The notes: a model not told the origin generated them from the letters alone. A stretch of 37,062 bases of DNA from Eubacteriales bacterium (GCA_028695145.1 JAQVJP010000012.1:1-37062), one strand, 5' to 3'; positions 7,334 through 16,407 are shown, counted from the stretch's first letter. Made by a program: numbers and translations.

Positions 7334-8449
7334 ATGGCCAATGTTCTTTTGAAAAATGTTTACAAGCGCTACGAAGGTAATGTTGTAGCGGTCAGCGATT
7401 TTAATATTGATATCGCCGATAAGGAATTTATTATTCTGGTTGGTCCTTCCGGATGCGGTAAGTCAACCACACTGCGTATGATCGCTGGTCTTGAAGAAAT
7501 CACAGAAGGTGAAGTTTACATCGGAGATAAACTGGTTAATGATGTTCAACCTAAAGACAGAGACATCGCCATGGTTTTCCAAAACTATGCTCTGTATCCG
7601 CATATGACAGTTTTTGATAATATGGCTTTTGGTCTGAAACTGCGTAAGTTCCCAAAAGATGAAATCAAACGCCGCGTTAATGAAGCTGCCAAAATTCTTG
7701 AAATCGAGCATCTGCTTGACAGAAAACCTAAGGCTCTATCAGGTGGTCAGAGACAGCGTGTTGCTCTGGGTCGTGCTATTGTTCGTGATCCTAAGGTCTT
7801 CTTGATGGACGAGCCGCTTTCAAACCTTGACGCTAAGCTTCGTGTTCAGATGCGTGTTGAGATCACCAAGCTGCACCATCGCCTGCAGACCACTATTATT
7901 TATGTTACTCATGACCAGACAGAGGCCATGACAATGGGTACCAGAATTGTTGTTATGAAAGATGGTTTCATCCAGCAGATCGATAACCCAACCAACCTCT
8001 ATCTGCATCCTGTAAATACTTTTGTTGCCGGCTTCATCGGTATGCCTCCAATGAACTTCATCAATGGCAACCTCGCTGTCGAAGGCAATGCTGTTAAGCT
8101 GTCATTCCATGGTGTATCAGTTACTCTGCCTGAGAAGTATTCTGTTGACGAGGTAAAAGCATACGACGGTAAAGAGGTTGTTGTTGGTATTCGTCCGGAA
8201 GCTATTACAGACGATCAGGCTTTTGTGGCTGCCAATCCTCAGGCTGCTTTCCCTGCCAGTGTTGATGTTGTTGAGATGCTCGGTGCTGAAACATACCTCT
8301 ATGTTACAGTTGGCGGCGCTCTCAGTCTGACAGCAAGAGTTGACCCAACTGTCAGTAAGTCACAGGTAGGCGAGACAATCAATGTTGCTGTTGATGGCAA
8401 TCGTGTACATCTGTTTGACAAAGAGACTGAGCTCGTTATCCTGAGCTAA
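7334..8449 (+). CDS. MsmX/UgpC-type sugar importer ATPase
   Basis: This 371-aa ABC ATPase has Walker [10 protein letters not shown] (37-45), the signature LSGGQRQRV (135-143), Walker B VFLMDEP and the D-loop SNLDAKL. A C-terminal TOBE-type regulatory region with GIRPEAI follows. These are features of the CUT1 carbohydrate-importer ATPases (MalK, UgpC, MsmX). It would energise a membrane permease pair at the inner face of the membrane. No permease or binding protein is nearby, so it probably serves several distant importers, as MsmX does in Bacillus. GGAGGT precedes the ATG by 9 nt. Confidence 0.93.
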   Translation: MANVLLKNVYKRYEGNVVAVSDFNIDIADKEFIILVGPSGCGKSTTLRMIAGLEEITEGEVYIGDKLVNDVQPKDRDIAMVFQNYALYPHMTVFDNMAFGLKLRKFPKDEIKRRVNEAAKILEIEHLLDRKPKALSGGQRQRVALGRAIVRDPKVFLMDEPLSNLDAKLRVQMRVEITKLHHRLQTTIIYVTHDQTEAMTMGTRIVVMKDGFIQQIDNPTNLYLHPVNTFVAGFIGMPPMNFINGNLAVEGNAVKLSFHGVSVTLPEKYSVDEVKAYDGKEVVVGIRPEAITDDQAFVAANPQAAFPASVDVVEMLGAETYLYVTVGGALSLTARVDPTVSKSQVGETINVAVDGNRVHLFDKETELVILS

Positions 8450-8477
8450 ATACTTATTAATCAGGTATTTAATTTGT

Positions 8478-8492
8478 AGTCCGAAGCGGACT
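8478..8492 (+). repeat. Second copy of the AGTCCG-AAG-CGGACT hairpin
   Basis: AGTCCG (8478-8483), AAG, CGGACT (8487-8492). The right arm is also the left arm of the following terminator, so the two hairpins are mutually exclusive. Confidence 0.6.
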
Positions 8493-8527
8493 GTCACAAG
8501 ACTGAATGTTTTGCGGCAGTCCGTTTT
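8487..8527 (+). terminator. Rho-independent terminator after the sugar ATPase
   Basis: CGGACTGTC (8487-8495) pairs with GGCAGTCCG (8515-8523) over 9 bp including one G-U pair. Further pairing inside (CAAGA with TTTTG) and TTTT at 8524-8527 complete the structure. It ends the monocistronic ATPase transcript. Confidence 0.75.
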
Positions 8528-8596
8528 GTATGTTGATGACTGTGATATAATTTTCATGTGTATATTTATTATTCGTGTATGAAAATTGTTAAGGGA

Positions 8597-8625
8597 TTGA
8601 AACATTATGTTCAAAACTATAATAT
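8597..8625 (+). promoter_or_regulatory. Candidate promoter of the CdaR-ftsEX operon
   Basis: TTGAAA (8597-8602) is followed by TAATAT (8620-8625) at 17 bp, or TATAAT (8618-8623) at 15 bp. The spacer contains TTGAA...TTCAA, a possible operator. It lies about 50 nt before the regulator start. Confidence 0.5.
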
Positions 8626-8671
8626 AGGATAAGATTAGTTGTCCTTACAAGGATGGAAAGGTGTGCAGATA

Positions 8672-9781
8672 ATGGAAGAGCTGAAAAAGTGTATACGGGA
8701 AGTGGCATCGTTTCTTGATAAAACAGCAGGTGTGTTAGATGCTGACGGTATAATCGTAGCCTGTACTGATGAATCGCTCGAGGGCAGTGAAGATTCCTCT
8801 GCGCGCGCTGTTCTTCTTTCTGAAGAACATATCGCGATTACTTACGGCAGAACTTATATGAAATTGCCTGTGACAGAGAGAACAAGCTATATCTGCTTCA
8901 TAGATGGAACCGATAATGTATCTCGGAATTATCTCGAATTGATATGTAATTGGATAGGTGCCGCGCTCAAAGAACGAAACAGCGACGCTGAGCGTGAAGC
9001 TTTTCTCAAAAATGTATTGCTGGAAAATGAGCTTCCGGGAGATATCCCGCTAAAAGCACGCGAATTTAAAATTCCTTATTCTGTTCCCAGAGTAGCTTTT
9101 CTTATTCGTATTGAGCAGGCTGAAGAACTTGATTGTATGGAAATACTATACAACATGTTCCCCGACCAGAGAGCTGCTTCCATTCTGGCGATGGACGAAG
9201 AAACTATCGTGCTTCTGATGGATTACCCACGTGATAATCCAGATGAAATTAACGAGATTGCTAATCAGATTCTTGACAATCTTAACGCTGAGTCCATGGC
9301 AAAAGTTCATATCGGCATTGGTATGCCGGCTGAGACATTGAAGGAAACCGCTAAGTCGTATCGTGAAGCTTCTCTTGCGCTTACTGTAGGCAATATTTTT
9401 GATAATGAGAATTATGTCATGAGATACGACAAACTTGGTCTTGGACGACTGATTTACCAGTTGCCACCGACATTGTGCCATATGTTCCTGGATGAAGTTT
9501 TTCCCAAAGGTGCCTATGAGGCTCTTGACAGCGAGACTCTGCTGACAATTCAGAAATTCTTCGAAAATAACCTCAATGGCAGTGAAACAAGCAGACAGCT
9601 GTTTGTGCATCGTAATACACTTGTCTATCGTTTGGACAAGGTTCAGAAAATTACTTCACTTGATCTGCGCAGTTTCGACGATGCTGTGCTGTTCAAGCTT
9701 GCGTCAATGGTACGAAAATATTTAGAGAAACAAGAGAAGGGTTCGCTCAAATCAACCGGCGGCAAATGGTGGCATAATTAA
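8672..9781 (+). CDS. CdaR/PucR-type transcriptional regulator
   Basis: This 369-aa protein starts with a segment resembling the sugar-diacid recognition region (GVLDADGIIVACTDESLEG). A middle GGDEF-like CdaR region (MAKVHIGIGMPAETLKETAKSYREASLAL) follows. The C-terminal PucR-type helix-turn-helix lies around residues 300-345 (NGSETSRQLFVHRNTLVYRLDKV). It probably senses a small molecule and binds DNA. The track start at 8639 lacks a good site; AAAGGTG sits 8 nt before the ATG at 8672. It lies between a sugar ATPase and ftsE, so its target is unclear: local autoregulation or carbohydrate genes. Confidence 0.85.
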   Translation: MEELKKCIREVASFLDKTAGVLDADGIIVACTDESLEGSEDSSARAVLLSEEHIAITYGRTYMKLPVTERTSYICFIDGTDNVSRNYLELICNWIGAALKERNSDAEREAFLKNVLLENELPGDIPLKAREFKIPYSVPRVAFLIRIEQAEELDCMEILYNMFPDQRAASILAMDEETIVLLMDYPRDNPDEINEIANQILDNLNAESMAKVHIGIGMPAETLKETAKSYREASLALTVGNIFDNENYVMRYDKLGLGRLIYQLPPTLCHMFLDEVFPKGAYEALDSETLLTIQKFFENNLNGSETSRQLFVHRNTLVYRLDKVQKITSLDLRSFDDAVLFKLASMVRKYLEKQEKGSLKSTGGKWWHN

Positions 9782-9820
9782 ACCGGCTGACTGGCGTTCC
9801 CTCCCAAGAGGAGGATCCAT

Positions 9821-11050
9821 TTGATTGAATTCAGACGTGTTTCCAAGGTCTATCACACAGGAACGCATGCTTTGAAGGATGTCAGTTTCAAAATAGTGGA
9901 TGGAGAGTTTGTCTTCATAATTGGCCGCAGTGGTGCCGGCAAGTCGACTCTCATTAAGCTGCTGACCTGTGAAGAGAAACCTTCCGAGGGCAGTGTGCTC
10001 ATCGATGATTTTGATATAAGTAGAATCAGGCGCAGTCTGGTTCCTTATCTGCGTCGTAATATAGGCATGATATTTCAGGATTTCCGCCTGATCTATACAA
10101 AAACTGTATATGAGAATGTGGCTTTTGCCATGGAAATAATCGGGGCATCACGCCGTTCAATTCAACGGCGTGTTCCTATTGTTTTGAGTATTGTTGGTCT
10201 TAAGGATCGGGCAAATGCCAGACCGGGTGAGTTGTCCGGGGGTGAGCAGCAGCGTGTAGCGATTGCCAGAGCAATGGTTAACAATCCGATGCTGATTCTG
10301 GCGGACGAGCCAACCGGTAATCTCGATCCGGTTAACAGTGAGTCTGTCATGGCTCTGCTTGAAGAGATTAATCGTAGTGGTACTACGGTAATTATCTGTA
10401 CACATGACAGAGAGCTTGTTGACCGTATGAAGAAACGTGTTGTCGAGATCAGTGATGGTTTGCTGGTTCGAGACGACTGTGTTGGTTCATATGCTAATTG
10501 TGCCTTTACCCCTCCTGAGCCGACTGAGTTTATAGAGAGTGAAGTAATAGAGAACGAGTTCGGTCAAATTGATTCGCTGCGCTCCGGTTATGATGACAAT
10601 GTTAGCGATGATAATCTTAATAATGACAGTGTTAACGATGAATCTGTGGTAGATGAATTAAAAGATAACACTGGCAATATTGAATTTGCTGCTGAGGTTT
10701 CAGTCGATGCTTGGAATGATGATAATAACGAAGAGCTTGAGCATGAGCCTCACAGTGAAGCATATAGTGAATTGCTGCAGGCACTCCGATCATTCGAGTA
10801 TACTCCTTCCGATTCTGATGCTGAAACTGAATCTCATCAGCAGGCTTCTGAACACGATGATGGGCAGACCCGCAGGGTAAGTCGTGAGCAGAGATTGGCG
10901 CGTGCGCTTCGCAAGTATCGCGAACAGGGTCATGATGTTTACCTGCCTGGAGATGTAAAGAACGAGGAACAGCATGAAGTGGTTGTTCCTGATAAGGATG
11001 ACCTGCTTGAGTTATCTCATAATAAGAATAGTGATGAGGCCATTTCATGA
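9821..11050 (+). CDS. ftsE: FtsE cell-division ATPase with long acidic C-terminal tail
   Basis: FtsE is the cytoplasmic ATPase of the FtsEX complex that controls septal peptidoglycan hydrolases. The ABC domain occupies about residues 1-222, with Walker A GRSGAGKST (35-43), signature LSGGEQQRV near 138, and Walker B LILADEPTGNLD. FtsE is normally about 220-230 aa, whereas this protein has 409. Residues about 225-409 are an Asp/Asn/Glu-rich, low-complexity tail with a basic patch near 345-370 (RRVSREQRLARALRKYREQ) and no recognised domain. The start is TTG, 6 nt after GGAGG. The stop overlaps ftsX by 4 nt. A 9-bp hairpin (10149-10172) lies in the ATPase region. Confidence 0.94.
   Translation: MIEFRRVSKVYHTGTHALKDVSFKIVDGEFVFIIGRSGAGKSTLIKLLTCEEKPSEGSVLIDDFDISRIRRSLVPYLRRNIGMIFQDFRLIYTKTVYENVAFAMEIIGASRRSIQRRVPIVLSIVGLKDRANARPGELSGGEQQRVAIARAMVNNPMLILADEPTGNLDPVNSESVMALLEEINRSGTTVIICTHDRELVDRMKKRVVEISDGLLVRDDCVGSYANCAFTPPEPTEFIESEVIENEFGQIDSLRSGYDDNVSDDNLNNDSVNDESVVDELKDNTGNIEFAAEVSVDAWNDDNNEELEHEPHSEAYSELLQALRSFEYTPSDSDAETESHQQASEHDDGQTRRVSREQRLARALRKYREQGHDVYLPGDVKNEEQHEVVVPDKDDLLELSHNKNSDEAIS
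10149..10172 (+). repeat. 9-bp perfect inverted repeat within ftsE
   Basis: CACGCCGTT (10149-10157) and AACGGCGTG (10164-10172) surround CAATTC and are followed by a T-rich stretch (TTCCTATTGTTTTG). It may be coincidental coding sequence (residues SRRSIQRR) or an internal attenuator. Confidence 0.5.
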
Positions 11051-11937
11051 AGCTTAGCATGTATCGACATTCGCTGCGCGAAGTTTTTAGAAACCTGATC
11101 AGACATCCTCTTGTGACTTTGGCATCTGTTACTACAATGACACTGATGCTGATGCTGTTGGGGGCGTTTGTCGCGATATCGCTTAACGCCAGACATATGG
11201 TAGAACTTGCAGGTCAGAAACCTCCTGTGGAAATTACGATGAATATTGGCGTGGAGCAAACAGATCTCGATCGATTGACTCAGGTTTTGAGTCAGGACGA
11301 TAATGTTGTAGAATTCGAGATGTTTACGCCTGAACAGAATTTGGAAATCTTCAAGCAGGCTATGGAGAAAGAAGAATTGTTTGAGGATTTTTCTGCTGAA
11401 TATATTCCTTATACCTACACTGTTAGGCTTGATGACCCATCAGGTGGTGAAGAGTTCGAAAAGAAGATCAGCGGTCTGCCGGGGGTGCGTGAAGTTTCTC
11501 TGGAACAGGCTGTTATGGAGTTTCTGAACAAGGCCATACGCTGGGTTAACTATGCCACTGTTCTTGCTTTTGCCGTGCTTGGTGTAGTCTCCTTTTTTAT
11601 CATTTCCAATATGGTTAGAATTGCTGTTCTCGCAAGGTCTGAAGAGATTGGCATAATGAAATATGTTGGTGCGACGAACTGGTATATAAGAGTACCGTAT
11701 ATACTTGAGGGAGCCATTGTCGGAATGTTGGGCGCTCTTATCTCAACATTAATAATATGGGTCACATATACTCAACTCTATGAGAGATTCATGCCGACTG
11801 TTTCTGCCGATAGTATTCTTAGTATGTTGCCGGCATCTGACCTGACAGGTTCAATTATGTTGATAACTCTTCTAATTGGAACTGGTGTTGGCAGTCTGGG
11901 CAGCTCATTGTCTGTGCGCAGACATATCAGAGTATAA
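11047..11937 (+). CDS. ftsX: FtsX cell-division permease-like protein
   Basis: This 296-aa protein has the FtsX topology. A cytoplasmic N-terminus and a first transmembrane helix (about 22-44) precede an extracellular domain (about 50-165). Three C-terminal helices surround the FtsX-family loop VLARSEEIGIMKYVGAT. FtsX transmits the ATPase cycle of FtsE to an extracellular hydrolase or activator, here very likely the next gene. The ATG overlaps the ftsE stop, giving 1:1 coupled synthesis. Confidence 0.95.
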   Translation: MKLSMYRHSLREVFRNLIRHPLVTLASVTTMTLMLMLLGAFVAISLNARHMVELAGQKPPVEITMNIGVEQTDLDRLTQVLSQDDNVVEFEMFTPEQNLEIFKQAMEKEELFEDFSAEYIPYTYTVRLDDPSGGEEFEKKISGLPGVREVSLEQAVMEFLNKAIRWVNYATVLAFAVLGVVSFFIISNMVRIAVLARSEEIGIMKYVGATNWYIRVPYILEGAIVGMLGALISTLIIWVTYTQLYERFMPTVSADSILSMLPASDLTGSIMLITLLIGTGVGSLGSSLSVRRHIRV

Positions 11938-11953
11938 GCGGAGGATGTGTCAT

Positions 11954-13270
11954 ATGCGAGGAAGAAATATATTGATTAAAATTGCCGCTGTGCTTCTATT
12001 GCTGGCATTTATCGGTGCCGCGGTCGCGCCGGCTGTCTGGGTATCGGCAGCGACTACAAGTCAGGAGCTTAATCAGGCGCTTGATAAGCAGGAAGAAATT
12101 GCCAAAAAGATGGATGAACTGGAGAATAAGCATGAACAACTTGCTCAATCCAAGGATCAGCTAAGTGGCGATCTGGCCTGGCTCAATCAGAGATCTGAAG
12201 AGCAAAAACAGCTGTATGAGGAAAAATCAGCTCAGCTCCAAGCGGCTCTTGAGGAAATGGATAACGCCATCTCGGCTTATGCTGAAGCGGAGCAGGTGCT
12301 TGCGGACAAGAAGGAACAATACAATCAGCGCATGCAGATCATGTATGAGCATAAGAATAAATCGCTTTTTTCCGTCTTTCTTGAATCAGATAGTCTGCAT
12401 GGCTTCTTTACAACACTTCAATTGATGTCGATCATTGCTGATACAGATGAACAGATGCTTGATGATCTTGAAATAGCTCGTGACGACGCTGAGCTGAAAA
12501 AACAGACTGCTAAGCAGCAAATGGATGATATGGAAACTGTTGTTGCTCAAATACAGGCAGAGCTTGATAAGATTGAACAGGATGCCGCGGTGACAGCAAC
12601 TAACCTCGAACAGGTCGAGTATGATATCTCTCAGCAGGAAGCCGCGGAAGACGAGCTGAACGTTCTGTCCGAGCAGTTAGGTTCTGAAATCTATCAGCTA
12701 CAGCAGAAACTGGCAGCTGAGAAGGCTGCGGCCGCGACCAAGGCAGCTGAAGCTACAAGAGCTGCTGAGGCGACAAGAGCTGCCGAAGCGGCTGCGGCCG
12801 AACAGAATAAACCTGAACCTGAGCCTGAACAGCCTGCGGGGAATGTACCAAATGGACAGGGCTGGGTCTGGCCCGTACCTTCGAGTCGCTACGTTACATC
12901 GCCGTATGGTAATCGTGTACATCCTGTTTATGGATACTGGAAATTTCACAGTGGTGTAGATATAAGCGCCGGTTATGGACAGCCTATAGTGTCAGCTCGA
13001 GCCGGCACAGTAATAATTGTGCGTAATCCGGTTGAAGGTCAAAATCGGGGTGGCTGGGGTTATGGCAACTATATAGTGGTTGATCATGGAGATGGTTTTG
13101 CTACTCTATATGCGCACCTTAAGAATACCAGGGTATCTGTAGGACAAAATGTTGGTGCCGGTGAGCTCATAGGAAACTGTGGAAGCACGGGAACTTCTAC
13201 CGGTTCACATCTGCATTTTGAGGTTATAAAGAACGGTAGTACAACTAATCCTTTATCATATGTTGGCTGA
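11954..13270 (+). CDS. PcsB/EnvC-like coiled-coil M23 peptidase
   Basis: This 438-aa secreted protein has a signal peptide (about 1-31, ending WVSA) and a long coiled coil (about 35-255). An Ala-rich tandem stretch of (K/R)AAEAT units (about 258-280) and a Pro/Glu linker precede a C-terminal LytM/M23 domain. The zinc and catalytic residues look intact: H332 and D336 in HSGVD, H388 in YAHL, and H419-L-H421. It could therefore be an active endopeptidase rather than a degenerate EnvC-type activator. FtsX partners are typically coiled-coil hydrolases encoded next door. GGAGG lies 9 nt before the chosen ATG; the track start runs back into ftsX. Confidence 0.9.
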   Translation: MRGRNILIKIAAVLLLLAFIGAAVAPAVWVSAATTSQELNQALDKQEEIAKKMDELENKHEQLAQSKDQLSGDLAWLNQRSEEQKQLYEEKSAQLQAALEEMDNAISAYAEAEQVLADKKEQYNQRMQIMYEHKNKSLFSVFLESDSLHGFFTTLQLMSIIADTDEQMLDDLEIARDDAELKKQTAKQQMDDMETVVAQIQAELDKIEQDAAVTATNLEQVEYDISQQEAAEDELNVLSEQLGSEIYQLQQKLAAEKAAAATKAAEATRAAEATRAAEAAAAEQNKPEPEPEQPAGNVPNGQGWVWPVPSSRYVTSPYGNRVHPVYGYWKFHSGVDISAGYGQPIVSARAGTVIIVRNPVEGQNRGGWGYGNYIVVDHGDGFATLYAHLKNTRVSVGQNVGAGELIGNCGSTGTSTGSHLHFEVIKNGSTTNPLSYVG

Positions 13271-13299
13271 TTTTGGCTGACAGTCAGGAGTTATTTTAT

Positions 13300-14628
13300 A
13301 TGACAGATAATACAGAATACCGCTATCATGATTCTGTGGCGGGCAGTATGAGTCCGCAACCCGCAGGTTCTGGCAAACCTTCTTCAGGTGTTTGGAAATA
13401 CGTGTTGACCGCACTTATCAGCGCTTTGTTTACCTTCGTTATTACGGCGGCCTTAGCCCTTGTTTTGTTTATTTCATTTGGCAGTATGGATAAGTCAGGT
13501 GAATTGAATCTGAGACTGCATGATCAGGATGAAGCGACCATGCAGGCAGTTGATAAGCTGCAGCGAGTATACAGCTATATATACAACGACTATTACCGCG
13601 AATTGTCGGATGCTGAAATTCTTGAAGCTATGACGGCAGGGCTGGCCACATCCTTGGATAGTCCCTACACCATGTATCTGACAAAAGAACAGAACGAGTT
13701 GATTGAAGAGTCTTTTTCCGGTGAGTATAGTGGCATCGGCGCGATAGTCGCTATGAATACTGATGGTTCTATTGAAATTACAGATCTGATTGAGAATGGT
13801 CCTGGTATTGAGTCCGGCTTGCAAATTGGCGATATTTTCATGAGCGTAAATGGTGAAGATGTTACAGCTCTGCCTGATGTTTCAACATTGGCGGCAATGG
13901 TTCGAGGACCTGCGGATAGCAGTGTGGAAATTGAAATATTCAGACCTTCAGAGAGCAAGCGCCTGACTTTTAATCCTGTAAGAAGGAATATTGACAATGC
14001 CAGTGTCAGATCAAGAATGTTAAACGACAATATTGGTTATATCAGTGTAAGCGAGTTTTCTAAGGGCGTTTCTGAGCATTTCAAAGAAGCGGTAGATCAA
14101 CTTCAGGCAGATGGCGCTCAGTCAATTGTTTTTGACTTGCGTAACAATAGTGGAGGTCTTGCGGATGAAGTAACTGACATGCTTGATTATCTGCTGCCTG
14201 AACTTACTCTTGCGACTCTTGAAGGCCGGATGCAGGGTCAGAAATTTTCCAATTCCTGGGAATCTAAGGCTGGTATGGCTGTCCCTGAGGATATGAAATT
14301 CGCTGTTGTTGTAAATGAATTTTCTGCCAGTGCTTCTGAACTTTTCTCAGGCTGTCTGCAGGATTATGATCGAGCGGTTCTTGTTGGCCAGCAGACTTTT
14401 GGTAAGGGGTCAGGTACATTGACTTATCCGCTAAGTGATGGTTCGGCTGTGACTATTACCAATTTTCTGTACTACCTGCCGGGTGGTGAGAGTATAGAAG
14501 GGGTTGGTCTTGTTCCTGATATTGAGGTTCAGCTTCCGGAAGAAGCGAGGGTGAAATCAATTGCCCAGCTTACCGAAGATGAAGATACACAGTTAACAGC
14601 GGCGATTGACTATCTGGAGAGTAATTAA
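13300..14628 (+). CDS. S41 C-terminal processing peptidase (CtpA/CtpB-like)
   Basis: This 442-aa membrane-anchored serine protease has a cytoplasmic N-terminus of about 30 residues and one transmembrane helix (about 32-57). A PDZ domain (about 130-215) and the S41 core follow. The core has SIVFDLRNNSGGLADE, the catalytic serine S344 in FSASASE, and the lysine K369 in FGKGSG. The 25-residue Ser-Lys spacing fits the CtpB pattern. Such proteases trim secreted proteins, and the neighbouring M23 protein is a possible substrate (inference). AGGAG lies 9 nt before the ATG at 13300; the track's TTG at 13273 is less likely. Confidence 0.93.
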   Translation: MTDNTEYRYHDSVAGSMSPQPAGSGKPSSGVWKYVLTALISALFTFVITAALALVLFISFGSMDKSGELNLRLHDQDEATMQAVDKLQRVYSYIYNDYYRELSDAEILEAMTAGLATSLDSPYTMYLTKEQNELIEESFSGEYSGIGAIVAMNTDGSIEITDLIENGPGIESGLQIGDIFMSVNGEDVTALPDVSTLAAMVRGPADSSVEIEIFRPSESKRLTFNPVRRNIDNASVRSRMLNDNIGYISVSEFSKGVSEHFKEAVDQLQADGAQSIVFDLRNNSGGLADEVTDMLDYLLPELTLATLEGRMQGQKFSNSWESKAGMAVPEDMKFAVVVNEFSASASELFSGCLQDYDRAVLVGQQTFGKGSGTLTYPLSDGSAVTITNFLYYLPGGESIEGVGLVPDIEVQLPEEARVKSIAQLTEDEDTQLTAAIDYLESN

Positions 14629-14630
14629 GA

Positions 14631-15467
14631 ATGAATTTGTATGATGGTATTGCCGGTTGGTATGACCTGCTGCAATCATCAATTGATTACGATAAATGGG
14701 CTGATTTTTTGCATTTGATTGATCAGCGGCATGGCACCGCGCAGCTGCGGGGAGATGGAACGGATGGACGTCGTCTGCTTGCGGATCTTGGTTGTGGAAC
14801 CGGACGTATGGCTTTTGCCATGGAGCGCAGGGGATATGATGTAATAGGTATCGATCATTCCGAAGAGATGCTTCAAATAGCTCGTGAGTTAGCAGTTGAA
14901 GATAGTAGCCAGGCATTGTTTCTTAAACAAGACATATGTGATTTTGAACTCTTCGGGACAATTGATCTTGCCGTTTGTCTGCTCGATACAGTTAATCACA
15001 TTACAGATAAGCGTAAACTTCGAAACTTTTTCCGTCTTTGCGCGAATTATCTTAATCAGGATGCTCTGTTAATATTCGATATCGGCAGCAAGAAACATTT
15101 CAGCAAAACACTTGGGAATAATGTCTTTTACCAGGATCTGGATAAAACAGAGACCAATCCGGCACTGACTATGCTCTGGCAAAACGAGTGGGATGGCAGA
15201 CGTGGTCTTAGTACTTCGGAAATAACTGTGTTTGCTGAAACGGACATGGGACTATATGAGCGTTATGATGATCTGGTACAGGAGCGGTTTTATGATTGGG
15301 CAACGATCAGGGATCTGGCTTGTTCAGCCGGACTTGAGCTTGTTGCCTCTTATGGTGAGTTGGCCGACAGAAAACCGTCTGCAGCAGATGAGCGAATTTT
15401 CATGGTGTTTGTCCAGCCGCATCCTAAACAAGGATATGATCAGAATATAGAAAAGGTAGTTTTATGA
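14631..15467 (+). CDS. Class I SAM-dependent methyltransferase
   Basis: This 278-aa cytoplasmic protein has motif I LADLGCGTGRMAFAMERRGYDV near residues 46-67 and the acidic motif II IGIDHSEEMLQIA. The fold is a Rossmann-like methyltransferase, and the opening YDGIAGWYDLL is common in small-molecule methyltransferases. The substrate cannot be told. It follows the Ctp gene after 2 nt and overlaps hslO by 4 nt, so it is part of the same operon. Confidence 0.88.
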   Translation: MNLYDGIAGWYDLLQSSIDYDKWADFLHLIDQRHGTAQLRGDGTDGRRLLADLGCGTGRMAFAMERRGYDVIGIDHSEEMLQIARELAVEDSSQALFLKQDICDFELFGTIDLAVCLLDTVNHITDKRKLRNFFRLCANYLNQDALLIFDIGSKKHFSKTLGNNVFYQDLDKTETNPALTMLWQNEWDGRRGLSTSEITVFAETDMGLYERYDDLVQERFYDWATIRDLACSAGLELVASYGELADRKPSAADERIFMVFVQPHPKQGYDQNIEKVVL

Positions 15468-16402
15468 GTTTGAATAATAGTATTAAACAAAATGATATTG
15501 ATGAAGATCCGACATTCAGCCCTGAAGGAGATTATATTGTCAGAGCAACGGCCAAAAAGGGTATGATCAGAGCTTTTGCCTGCAGAACTACTAATTTGTG
15601 CCGTGAAGCAGTACGCATACACGGACTTTCACCGGTGGCTGCTGCTGCTCTGGGCAGACTGATGAGCGGAGTTCTTATGCTGGGACAAGATCTGAAAAAT
15701 GACAATGATACGATTACCGCGATTGTAAGAGGGGATGGAGCCCTCGGTGGTATGACTGTTGTTGGTACCGCGCAGGCTGGTGTCAGAGGATATTGTCATA
15801 ATCCTGTGGTAGAAACAACTTATCACAAACCGGGCAAGCTCGATGTTGGACAGGCTGTTGGCGGCGGGACGCTGACTGTTATCAAGGATATGGGTTTAAA
15901 AGAGCCTTATATGGGCAAAGTAGAACTTGTGTCCGGAGAAATCGCTGAAGATCTTACATATTATCTGGCGGTATCGGAACAAGTTCCGTCTGCCGTCGCT
16001 CTCGGTGTCAGTATGAGTAGTGAAGGAATTACACATTCCGGAGGTATGATAATACAGTTGATGCCGGACGCGCCGAATGATTTGATTGATTGGCTGGAGC
16101 AGAGGCTTGGAGGTTTTCCGGAGATAAGCTATCTAATGGAAGAGGGGTTTAACCCGCATCAGATTCTGGATTTGTTATTTGGCGACCCTGACATTGTTTA
16201 CCATCAGACAACACCATGTTCTTATAGCTGCCCATGCAGCAGAGAACGTATGGAGAGAAATCTCATGACCCTCGGCACTGAGGATTTACGGCATCTTGCC
16301 GCTGATCCTTCCGGCATTGAGCTCGAATGTCATTTCTGCGACAGAAGGTACAACTTCTCCCAGAATGAAATAGAGGAAATGCTTGTAGGCTTACAGGAGT
16401 AA
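15464..16402 (+). CDS. hslO: Redox-regulated chaperone Hsp33
   Basis: This 312-aa protein carries the Hsp33 zinc switch: CPCSRER near residue 256 and CHFC near residue 288, giving the CxC...CxxC cysteines that coordinate zinc when reduced. Oxidation releases zinc and activates holdase activity. The N-terminal fold is represented by AVRIHGLSPVAAAALGRLMSG. The start overlaps the upstream methyltransferase (ATGA), with AAAGG 7 nt before it. Confidence 0.95.
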   Translation: MSLNNSIKQNDIDEDPTFSPEGDYIVRATAKKGMIRAFACRTTNLCREAVRIHGLSPVAAAALGRLMSGVLMLGQDLKNDNDTITAIVRGDGALGGMTVVGTAQAGVRGYCHNPVVETTYHKPGKLDVGQAVGGGTLTVIKDMGLKEPYMGKVELVSGEIAEDLTYYLAVSEQVPSAVALGVSMSSEGITHSGGMIIQLMPDAPNDLIDWLEQRLGGFPEISYLMEEGFNPHQILDLLFGDPDIVYHQTTPCSYSCPCSRERMERNLMTLGTEDLRHLAADPSGIELECHFCDRRYNFSQNEIEEMLVGLQE

Positions 16403-16407
16403 AATCG

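Noticed and set aside
10632-11060. 142-aa antisense ORF under the FtsE tail
   Set aside because: Considered as evidence that the ftsE tail is non-coding, but the ftsE frame is open to an ATGA overlap with ftsX and the antisense product has low-complexity His/Gln runs without a domain.
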